The translations under genes and the position numbers were made by a program. Below are positions 33,335-44,276 of a stretch of DNA of 64,000 nt, piece after piece; the first letter of the stretch is position 1, and every line of letters starts with the position of its first letter. Source of the stretch: Fallopia convolvulus (Eukaryota > Streptophyta > Magnoliopsida > Caryophyllales > Polygonaceae); assembly GCA_964016875.1 (NCBI GenBank), contig OZ024719.1, forward strand, positions 70,007,224 through 70,071,223, read 5' to 3'. A model generated the notes under the pieces. The model had not been told where the DNA came from. It saw nothing but the letters and a program-made list of their open reading frames with translations, and made no database searches.

Positions 33335-36300
33335 TTAAGTTGGCCTCCATAGGCCACAATAGCCAACCATGCTACAAGATCTCCTTCTACAAGACATTGC
33401 ATCAACCCCACAATCCCCATCATCCAAACACTTGTGATTAACACGAGCATCCAGGATATGGCACGCGCTTTCAACCTCTTGATTTTTCAGCAACGTAGCG
33501 GGGCAGAGTTGCATTGACAGTGCACTAGCTCGTCTTGATCTACCACTTCCCTAATAAATTGGAAGAAAAAAAATGAAGTTTACACTGTAAATGCAAGAAA
33601 ATTAATTTTGTTTAGTAGTAATAGAACAAAATTGTACCTGGATAATAGTAGAGTTAGGCAAGAAGTAGGATTCGGGAAACCGATCAAGCCATTTACTCAG
33701 TACAGGGAGAGGATGACCTTCAGTTGTAAAGATATAGTTCCTTCCAGCCAAAAAGGAATCATCAAAGAGAAGATATAGATATTTACATCTGCACATACAA
33801 GAACAATTTAGCATTAGGAGTATTGTCTTCCAAAGCTGAATGCATAAATTAGAAAGAAGCGTACGTCTCAGATAAGAAGAAACTATGTTGATGGTCCTCC
33901 AATTGCATTGTTGTCACATCTCTCACACTAGCAAATCCACCATCCACCTTTGTGTACAAGTTCAGAGACTTTATAATTGTTTCACCCACTTCCAAATACC
34001 ATGGATCTATATAGCAAGAATAAATCACAATCAAACATGGATGGCAAACAAGAAAACGATTCTTTTTCAGAAACAATTACTGGTTAAAGCAATTGGGTGT
34101 GAATAATTTGTCAATTATTTTGTAGTCACTAGTCAGAGCCAAAAGTAGGGAATACAAACTCCAATGACCTTTAGTTGCTTGATATAAGTAAAATGATGAC
34201 TCTGCAAATTCAGGGCGTAACGGGTAATATTTTTCAGTAGGATGCAGCATCCGATGGTCCAGCAAATACCTGTACAAAATTATACGTTTCTCTGACTTCA
34301 CGGATTGATAATTCCACTACAAAGAAATCAACAAAATTTGCTGTTACAGGCACCACTTACCTTTCAGGCATAACTCCATATTTCTTCCAGACATAGAAGA
34401 ACTCACGGTGCGAAGAATTTGCAGCAGTAATATCTCCCACAAGAACCTACTTAACAATAGAAGATAAAAAAATATGAGACTAAAATTGAAAATTGACCAG
34501 TGTTTACTGTTTAGAAGAACAGGTAAGTTAGTTGCTTGCCTGTAGTCCTGGCCAAAACGCTTGAAGGCTTGTAAGCTGCCAATAAGTTGCATGTCCAGTT
34601 CTCATATCAGACTCATGGTACCTGGCTCAAAATGTATTACAATGAGCCTTTCCTTTTCAGAAAGAACAAAATGTAATTAATTTTTTTTTAAAATAATAAT
34701 AATCATGCTATACCATGGGCCATGTCTGAAATATTTCTGGACACCAAGATAAGCTGAATGGAACATTTTCCAATACTCCTCCTTCCCAAATAGAATATAG
34801 GCTTTCATTAAGTATTCATAGAATGAATCAACCCCTACAAACAAAATACTATTTCATATTCTAGATTCAAGATAACAAGCTTATGAACTGAACTAAATTT
34901 TCTTTTGAAAAGACAAGTAATTTTTAGAAATTACCAGCACCAATCCCAGTAGAATACTCTATCCACTCTCCTGTTGATACATCAAGAGTAGTACCCAATA
35001 GATTCAAAGAGCTCCTCATACTCCATAACTTACGCAGAGCACGCAATGCTGCGGATTCGAATCTGTGGTCTCCAGTCAATCTTGATAAAAGTCCCATTTC
35101 AAGAATAAGGGAACCTGAGAATGAGAGAAGAAACAAAGAATTCTTATGTAACACATCTGAAATTATCTTCAATAATATACATGAGAGGCAATGAGGTAAG
35201 GTCCATACCACAACCAGATGTACTTGTTTCAGTCGTCTCATTCTCTATCACTCCATACTGCAACAGAATTTTGATTGATCTGAAGTCATAAATCCCTCTT
35301 TACAAAAAAATCAAAGGTCATCTTTTTATTTTGCTACGACTACAAAGCTAAGCGTGATTTTCTTCAGAAGTAGGTTAATTGCATATTGGTTCTCAATCTG
35401 GTTTTGTGAATCATAATAACAAAACCAACCCAACGAAAATCTATAGCAAAAAACAAAGCAATGATCTAAGTTGAAGTTATAAGGAAAAGAAGAAGTAATT
35501 TCTCCCATAAGAAACTGATAATCTGAGACTTCTGAATCGGAATTTAATTATACGATGCATTACCTTCAAATTGATCCATGCATAAGGCAACCCTGTTGGA
35601 GTATCAAAGGCAGGTAACATGCGCCGTCCCAAATCTTCAGCTAGAATGAGTAGCTCATTCTTATAAGGTCCTTGAGAAAACATGTCTCTAGAATCAGTTG
35701 CAAGCAAATGAGTAGAAACAAGTCCCCCAAGAACTCTTATATTGCACTACACAATTTTGTCAGGGGGATGAGAAACTGTGAAAAGAAATTCATCTGCCAC
35801 ACCATGAACTTTGCTTAAACACTATTTAGACCCCCCTTATTCAGAACTTATTTGACATACATCCAGTATGAGTGTATAGAGTTGTTACCTCGAAAAGATT
35901 TACCCTCGCATCCACATCAAACGACAGATTTTGTGAAAGCCATCGAACTCCCTTTTCAAATTCTGTGTTGTTACCCAAGATCAAAAGGCTGAAGACAACA
36001 CAACCACCACAACAACAGTTAAAATTTCCTTTGCAACTACAAGCACACAAACAACCTTGATTTTGTGTTAAACATATCAACATTTTTATACCTGGATAAA
36101 GACTCAATGAGTGAAAGTGCTGACCCCTTGTAGTTTTGTGGCAAGTGTTCGAGCTGAAAGACGACATAATTCTTGCAATGATTCAGGGCTGTCAAAATAA
36201 CCATAACTCAAGTGCTCTATGCGGCTATGTAGAATAATTACCTTCAAATTACCCAACTCACTAAGAGAATCTGTGAAAGTCTTCGAAATAGGCTTCAACT

Positions 36301-37000
36301 CATCATGCTGAAACAATGTTAAATCAATTATCAAGCAACTTATCTTTCTTAATTATGAGCATCCAGTGTATATAACTGCATTCATTGTAGATTGTAGAAC
36401 AATAACAAGAATGTAGTAATAAAATTACACTCACCGGAAATGCATATAGCATATAATTGTCGTAAGCATGATAGAACCTGAGAAAGAGAGAAAGTCAGTC
36501 ACCCAACTAATCTCGAAAGGGGCGACAGCTTGCAAGATTAGATTTTAAGGGATGCCATACAAATTTGAGGTCTTGAGCTAGAATAATCTACTGCTATGGA
36601 CTGAATTGTGCAATCAACCACAAAAGAAAACCAAATAAACACCCAAAGTGGACAAATATACTAAAATTGGGCTCTCCAATTCCAATATCAAATCCCATCA
36701 GAAGAATCAACCTAAATAATTGTAGCGCAGAAGCCAAATGACGAGGGAAATCAATCAATTGATGATTCATGGATCAAACAGCGAGGAAGCACAATTCATC
36801 TATTTTGACAAAAAAGAACCCCAAATTCGGTTTGAAACGGGTATGTATGCTTACATTTGCCGAACTTTCTCCTTTAAGACGTTCTTCTTATTAGCCAAAT
36901 GGGAGTCTGGGAGAGACGATGAACAGCAAAAAAGAGCAGGCGACACTAGAAGGGTAAGGAGAAACCATGTTCTCAAATCCCTAGCTGAAATATTTGGCAT
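33335..37000 (-). CDS. MNS5: EDEM-type alpha-1,2-mannosidase (GH47), MNS5-like
   Basis: Fifteen minus-strand exons: 37000-36855, 36477-36435, 36307-36242, 36153-36092, 35988-35889, 35746-35564, 35257-35209, 35114-34935, 34834-34714, 34621-34540, 34446-34361, 34269-34169, 34006-33865, 33788-33638 and 33550-33335; 575 residues in phase, close to the length I recall for Arabidopsis MNS5. The N-terminus MPNISARDLRTWFLLTLLVS looks like an ER signal peptide; an in-frame ATG at 37048 would add 16 residues. GH47 hallmarks are FYHAYDNYMLYAFPHDEL, NLFECNIRVLGGL, GSLILEMGLLSRLTGD (acidic catalytic region), GAGVDSFYEYLMKAY, LRPEFAESSFYLYQAT and HSFFLSETCKYLYLLF (calcium-site Thr). A Cys-rich tail follows (HKCLDDGDCGVDAMSC). 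MNS4/MNS5 trim a mannose from misfolded glycoproteins for ER-associated degradation. Intron 10 has a GC donor. Confidence 0.93.
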
Positions 37001-37048
37001 GATTTTTTTAGGTGTACTCGAAATGGCCAAGGGCCATGAAACCTTCAA

Positions 37049-40000
37049 TCTGAAACCACCGAGATCTATATGTATGTATAGTTGTAAAGTCAGAGACGAT
37101 GAGCGACGGGCTAAAACTTCAGATCCGACTCAAGATCAGATCAAAGCAGAGTCACACGACCTGTATAACTTGACTAGGAAAAGTGATAGAGAGTCAAAAC
37201 CGATATATCCAGAGGTCCAAATTCAATTTTTTTTAGATAGGGAAATAATTAGGGTAATTTTTTAGATAGGGAAATAATTAGGGTAATTTGAAGATAGTTA
37301 AAGAACTGGTTATTAATCAATTCTAGAGATGGATGGGAAAATTGTCGTCCTAGAGGTTTGAAAAAACCTAGGGCCTAGGGGTTTAAAACGATGACTTCGG
37401 AGTACTTTCCCAAAAATTTAACCGTTGAACCAAATGCCCGAAGACAAAGTTCTTTGAAGATGAAGCCGCTCTTGAGTTTTCGCCCATTTCAAGGTTGATT
37501 TTAGGGCAAAAGCATTTGTTGATTGGTGAGCAGCGTGCCCGCCAGGGTCAATGCTCCCCTTTCCTTCTCTTTCGCTTATGCACCCACTATACCTTCAATC
37601 TCCAAACACTCATCTTTTGTCAAAGAAAGATCCTTCTACTACTACCCAAAGGATTCCACGACCCTTTTCCTTTAAGGTGATTGGCAATTTCAAAGGGGTC
37701 AGAGGGATCTAGGGTTTGTGATCTTATAGACTGGACTACAAGATTCTAGAATATGGGGGTGTTGGAGACTTGGTTTTTACCTTGTGATGTGGAGTGGATT
37801 CGCAAGATTCATCTGATAGATAGTGTTGTGGTGGACCAGATTGTTTGACACTTTGAGAAGTTCGGTATCCTCTCGGTCAAATCAACTTATAAGACCATGT
37901 GTGTTCGTAAGGGTTGCGTTGTTGATAGAGGAGACCATGTGTATTCGTAAGATTTTTTAATTTATATTTAAGATTTTAATTTCTAAAATTAATATAATTA
38001 ATTTATGTCCTAAGAGTATATGTTAGAAAAAATCGTGTTTTATTTTTATGGATCAAAAACCCAAAAAAAAAGCCTTACTAACCATCATAAGAACATAAAA
38101 GCAAAGAAATTTCGAACAAGGAAAGGTAAGGTAACCTACTAACTTGTAATCGAAATGTTTATTTACAAACACATTTTAGTGGTTATGGAAATGTACATGT
38201 ACGTAAGGCATATAATTTGATAATTCGATGTTCTTGATTGGAATAATAAAAAAATCTGTAAATATAAACGCATGAACAAGAAAGTCAAGAAGAATACTTG
38301 TAGTAACGTTAGCCATGCACGGCTTTGTCGGGTGAGTGGTGGGAGGATAAGAAGAAGAAGGTGAGAAAAGGCGAATCGTCGGCGTTATTTAATTATTATT
38401 TAAATAAATAAATAAATAGTTCAACGTTTGTGGATCAACCCCATCACTATGAATAAAAGGGACATTCTCGTAATTGAAGATCTCAAAAAGGATAAAATGT
38501 ACAGATAAAGAAGAACATGAGAGAGAGGTATATGCTTATATCATGCATGCAAATGGAAAGTGGGAAACGTAGCGAGTCATAGAGAGAGAGATTCATAACG
38601 TAAGCCACACAATCTAATTTCAACCATCCTAGGCCCCACACTATTTCATTTATGTTTTCCAACCTCGTCGTGCTTATCTCTTCTATAGTACGGAGAAGGA
38701 ACATAATTTTGAATAGCTCTTTTTTTTTGTTTTTCCATCCGGTTGGCCCTGTTCCAGTGGATTCGGGTCGGACTTAAGCTCAGAATTACATTCGGATTCG
38801 GAGCGGGATAGAAAAATAGTTTTAAAATATATTATGATTTAGATTGTTTTGTAAATACAAATATGTTTTAGGCTTTTTATGTTTTAGCTTAACATCTATC
38901 ACCATACTTCATTTTGCATAAAATTGCAATTTTAATTTTTTTTATATATTCAAATAAGATAAGAGTATCTTTTTAGTCACCCCTTGGAGCTTAAAGTTGG
39001 AAAATAAAGGAAAAAGGAAAGGAAGGGGGTAGGAAAGAATGTATAGGAACAAACTGAAATATTTAAATATCAACCCAAAAAAATGGAATATTTAAATCCA
39101 TTTTCAACAAGAAATTGGAATATTTAAACGGTTCTTAAATTATTTTATTTTATTGGATTTGGTATGTTCAACACCTTCTCATGCATCCCTGCCCAAATCC
39201 AACCGAAAAAAAAAATCCCAAGTCACGCACCGCTTGATGTGCCTTTGATGGATCACGCCATTGACGTTTCTAAAGTTGAAAGCTTTGGCAAAATATATCT
39301 ACTTTAATTATTGTATCTTGCTAATGTATTTTTTTTTTTGGGTGGAATATTGCTAATGTATAAAAGCCATGATCTAGCCTTTTTTTTGGGTTAGATTGGT
39401 TCCTATTAAGTTTTAGAGCTGTAAATTTTAAACCCAACCTAATATTATGATAATGTAAATTTATGCCATGTTAGAAAACAAGTATGGGCATGTTCAATTC
39501 TTCCATTTATCTTCATTATATATTTCATTAGCAACATTCTCTCGATCCATCCACATCCATTCCACACTCCATTTTTGTTACAACACTCTTTTCCTATGAG
39601 TAGGGGCTTGCTTTGTTCGCTTCTCTCTTTTTTTGGCTAGAACTTAGAACATAGACCTTGATTAAACATCAAGGAATAGGCAAATCGGCTTTCTTTGTCT
39701 ACTGATTGACTACCAAAAATAGATAAAATTATGCGCTACAAGAGACTATTCTTCCCATCAATTGTGCTCCCTTTTCACCCTTTTTACATATAAATATTGT
39801 CGTGTAAGTATGCTCGACTTCGGGTACTAGCACTAGGTGAGAGTATGTTATGACACGATAGGTCACTCACTCACCTTGACAATTTTTGTCAAATAATTCA
39901 TGCTCGTGATTTCTAATTTGACATTCGATTCGATGAACATAAACTCTTGAGTTTAGACTAATAAGACCACCCAATTCGGATTTGAATCAGGGTTGGGCAA

Positions 40001-40935
40001 AATTTGATCCGGCACTGATTATTTGACTAAACTCTTGATATAGGATAGAATAGCTTTTTACAACTACAAAATTAAGATCATACAAGTTTATTATATAATT
40101 TTTTTAGGTTACTTTTATTACCAATTGGTTTTAGGATAAAATTTCACTTGAGTTGTATGTTGAACTTACTATGCACAATCCTTTATTATGATCCACATAT
40201 TTACATGGTAAAGTTGACGGTTTAGTCTTGGGCCCATTCCTCGACTTATTTAGGCTTGAGTTTCGCAGTTTATGCAACTCGTTCGTATTCGAGTTGTCTT
40301 TGGTTATAAAGATATTGAGATGCCACCACCTGTTGTTTGAACTAACCATAAAAAAATTGAGATACTAGATTCGTTTATCTAAGTATCAACTGGGTTTGGC
40401 CAACCCTCTATTAAACAAGTCTCGTTTTTATTGGTCTTACGTATACACGATCCTCTATTACGATGTTTTAGAAATCGGTTTCCAGTCAATCAGATCGGAT
40501 CGATATTTTCGATATCCGGTCCCATTAAAATTTAGACTCATGTCCAACCTTAATTGTAATCGGATAAGGCCTAATAAAGTTCATTCACACTCGGATTATA
40601 CTTCGGGTAATGACGTATTCAGATGAATGCGTGGTTAGATTTGGAAATAAACAAAAGAATACAACAAGTAATTGAAGAAAAAGTGGCATATTAATTTTCA
40701 ATTGTATAGTGCCATCTGGAGAACACCCACGACCCACCAAGATATAAATGACACCCACAAAGCCCTCCATTGTACTTGTTCACATTGCTCTCTATCCAAT
40801 ATCTACGCCCCAAAATCTCTCTTTTCAGGAATCGGGAGTTTCTTTTTCCAATTAATTTATTCAAAAAGAGTCCAAAATCTACACTCTTTGTTCTTCTAAA
40901 ATTTCCCCTCTTCCTTTCGGTATCATCATCATCTC
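37049..40935. other. Intergenic between divergent MNS5-like and TPS11-like genes
   Basis: No gene seen. It contains a small perfect tandem repeat near 37231-37288 (TTTAGATAGGGAAATAATTA twice), several poly-A/T and AAAT runs (for example 38395-38417), and degenerate GGTTCGG-type phrases. The region next to 37050 should hold the MNS5-like promoter. Confidence 0.6.
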
Positions 40936-40943
40936 TATAAATG
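40936..40943 (+). promoter_or_regulatory. Probable TATA box of the TPS11-like gene
   Basis: CTCTATAAATGCC lies about 230 bases upstream of the 5'-UTR splice donor at 41168. CT-rich leader-like sequence follows (41020-41110). A second candidate, TTATAAATGC, lies near 40991. Confidence 0.4.
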
Positions 40944-42054
40944 CCTTCTACCTTTTTCCCTTATCTCTCAACACATTAATGATTTCCTCTTATAAATGCA
41001 TGTAATTCGGCCGTCATTCATCTTCACTTCACCTCTTTCTCTACACAAACAAAAATTGACGCCTGGGAAAAAAAATCTGGGTTCTTAGCTACTCGTTTTC
41101 ATTCTAATCTTCTTCGCCCTTTATTTTTTTGCAGCTGAAATCTGCGTTCGGCGATCAGTTTTCAGGTAAAATGCTTTGATGATATCTCTTTAAATTGTGG
41201 GTTTTGCTTCATTTCTCTCTTTGTAAATTAGCTTGCTGTAAATCGGTCAAATTGTGGGCTTAAAGTTTGGTTCTTGGAATTTTTGTCCCTTTTTTGTTGT
41301 GGGTTTTAGTTTGAATTATCCGAAGCTTAAGAGTTAAGATCATCGAAGTAGAGGAGTTCTAATCAAAATTGTTGTTCTTTTTATGGGAAATTCGGATTCG
41401 GATTTAGCTGGCAACGAGCTGTGTTCTCGTTCTTTTTTTTTCTTTTTTTTTTGGGTCAACATTTTCAATTGTTCATTAACTTTCTTGGGTCGTTTTCATC
41501 TTTATAAATCCTCTTATCATTGTTGGGACCATTTTGTTTTTGGCTGAAAATTACATGCTAGAGAGACACTTGGTTTCCTTATTCTGTACTAGGAGAAATT
41601 TGAGCCTTCAAATTAAAAATTGTTGGTGTGATCCTTATCTCTTGTTCTTTTTTTCCGTTTTCAAAAAACGTCTCTGCAACTCAATAAGGCCACTTTTGAG
41701 AAGAAGAAAAAACTGAAGTATGTATGTTTTTTTTTTTGAAAAAAAAATCTTATTTTGTAAGAATATGATTTTGCTCTTTGAAAACCAGCAAGTTTTAGCC
41801 TTTAATCGGTGGGGTTTTAATTTGGTCGGTTAAATGAATGTTGACTTTATAATACTTGGGGCTGTAATTGGAAACTAATTGCTTGTTGATTTATTCCTGT
41901 GTGTCGATTGTTTTTAATTGATTGCTCTGTTTACATTAAATGCATTGCTCTTTCTTACTTTGCATGTTGTAGAATTTTTTGTCCAAAGGGACAACAAATG
42001 TCCATTTCTATCTGATGACTACAAAGAAGCAGCATTCCTACAAGGGAATTTCTA

Positions 42055-42217
42055 ATGTGTGCCCATGGGCACACAATAGAGATACTAATTTTGGCAAATC
42101 TGATTATTGTTTGTTAATTGTAATTTTTTTAAAAGGGTTTATTAAATCCAATTTAGGGAATAGTTTTTAAATGATTTCCAAAATTAACAAAGTTAGTGTG
42201 TGCCCATGGGCACACAT
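42055..42217. mobile_element. MITE with palindromic ends, best-preserved copy
   Basis: 163 bases with ends ATGTGTGCCCATGGGCACAC at the left and GTGTGCCCATGGGCACACAT at the right. Each end is itself a palindrome around CCATGG. TA lies outside both ends (42053-42054, 42218-42219). The interior is AT-rich (GGCAAATCTGATTATTG, AATGATTTCCAAAATTAAC) and non-coding. Related copies are at 10340-10498 and 31956-32744. Confidence 0.75.
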
Positions 42218-42611
42218 TAGCCAAACCGTTCCTACAAATTACTTCCCTGTTTATGTTGAAAAATGGAGATAGAATCTATAATGTTGTTAGCACTATATGA
42301 ACTTTGTTGAATATGCATGAAATGGAAGGTTAGCATGTATGTTGCAAGTCTTGAAGATTTTATATGCAGTTTTCTGAATTTACTGATGGATGAAGCTGTT
42401 ATTGATGTGTGTAAGAAGGAGAAGTCTTTGTTATATGTGCATTTACTTGATAATTGTTGTAAAAAGATTAAGGAATAATTGTAATTTTGTGTAGTTTGAT
42501 CCATGCTATATTTATCTTTTGTGCTTGTCCTGTTCTGGATGTGCAAGTTAATTTCTTAATTGGTTATTTTATTGCAGGAAATTTAAACATCATTTTGTTG
42601 GCATTTAATTC

Positions 42612-42879
42612 AACTTCTAGGCCATCTCTACTGTTACCAGTGAATCAAGCCTGAAACGCATTTGTCGGTATTTAACTGAACTTCTTGGTCGTTTATAGAG
42701 TCGTTAGCGAACTATATCTGAAAAGTATTTGTCACTATTCAGGTGAACTTCTAGGCTATCTCTACAGTTATCAGTAAATCAAACCTGAAACGCATTTTTC
42801 GGTATTTAACTGAACTTCTTGGTCGTCTATAGAGTCGTTAGCGAACTAAAGCTTTAAAGTATTTGTCGTTATATGGCTG
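42612..42879. repeat. 134-bp tandem duplication in the TPS11-like leader intron
   Basis: AACTTCTAGGCCATCTCTAC at 42612 recurs at 42746 as AACTTCTAGGCTATCTCTAC. Both copies share CCTGAAACGCATTT, GGTATTTAACTGAACTTCTT and TATAGAGTCGTTAGCGAACT. Identity looks around 90%. Confidence 0.9.
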
Positions 42880-44276
42880 AACTCCTGAGTTGACGGTGTG
42901 TTGCTGCATTTCCTAGCATTTAACTAATCACAGTGTTTAGGAATTGGAAGTTTTTATTCAGATGAACTCGTACGTCATCTTGTATTAATTTTCTCATTTA
43001 TGCCATACACAATGTTTAGGAATTAAAGTTTTTGTTTGCATAGCTTAACTTCTATGCTTAACGTTTAACAGAATATAAGAATATTCATGATTTTGCTGAC
43101 GTTTTGACTGATCTTCTTTTCCTTCTGTAAAGTCAAGAGATGGCTCAAGATTTTGTTGCATCACAATTTTTCCAGTATTTGACTGGTCTTGTACGTCATC
43201 GTTGTATTTTTTTGATATGCAGATCTTTTGCGCTCATACTATATATATATATATGCAAGTTTATTTCGGTTAGACTGATTTGTCGGTATTCATTTGATGC
43301 ATACCGACAAAACCGCCATTACATTTGTCGGCTATAGTTAACTTGAAATACTATGACATCTAAGATTCTCCATTAATTCAGAATTGTGTTGCAACCAGCT
43401 TAAAACGTGCATATGGTGCTTAACTGAATTTTTATGTTTATGTTGTGTTCATCAGTATGCATTTAGATCTTTTGAACTTTCCTTGCCTGCCTTTTACGTG
43501 CGAGTCAATTTCTATATGATTGCTTTTAGTTTCTTCTGAATTTTCAATTTATAGTAATAATCCAAACCCTGATTTTAATTTGGCTTGATTTCATGCAACC
43601 AACACATGAAAGGCTTAAGATGTTAGGCAATTTTCATTTTTAATTTGTCTTATAATGTGCCTTCCAACTCAGATTGTTCCTAATGTCTTATGGTTGTTTA
43701 TCTGACAATAGAGCCATTTTCTTGATGCTTCAACAATGCACTGAATTTTTAGATTTCTCAAATTGATTGTCACAAGCATTGATTCACTTTCATAGCCATG
43801 CTTACCAATTTGAACTTCTTAACTCAATTCCACTAGTTACACGTTTTTTTCCCCTTTTTGATGGTTACACTCTACATGCTTTTTGATGACATGGAGTTTG
43901 GTGAACTTCTTGGATTCTTTCTTTAAATATGCTGTTCACATTCAATTACTTTTCTTTGTCCACATTTGTTGGCTCTGACACCATGGCTGCTTTTGCATAA
44001 ATCTTTTTAACTAAGCTGTCAGATTCTCAATACATTATTCATAGTTGTATTCAATGTTTGAATGTGGAGTTCAATTTGCTTTCTTGAGGTAGTTTTGACA
44101 GACAGCATTGAGAAATTTAACATTGAGGTAGAATTTCATATGATGAGCATAGATCCTTTGTTGTAATTGTTCGTAACCATAATTCTGTATTTATTACGTC
44201 GATTTTAGTTTTAATTGTTGGTTCATTGTTGTGATTGATTTGTTTTGTTAAGTTTAAATTTGCTATTTTGACAGCC

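Larger units (their letters stand above)
41168..44274 (+). other. 3.1-kb intron in the 5' UTR of the TPS11-like gene
   Basis: A donor in TTTTCAG/GTAAAATG (41168) pairs with the acceptor TTTTGACAG (44274), two bases before the start codon. Class II TPS genes commonly carry a leader intron, which supports this assignment; the exact borders need transcripts. The intron is T-rich and holds a MITE and a 134-base tandem duplication. Short frames in it are not credible genes. Confidence 0.6.

Noticed and set aside
36738..37265. Plus-strand 175-codon open frame antisense to the mannosidase first exon
   Set aside because: It overlaps the well-supported minus-strand exon 36855-37000, has no recognisable domain, and its composition follows the antisense of a coding exon.
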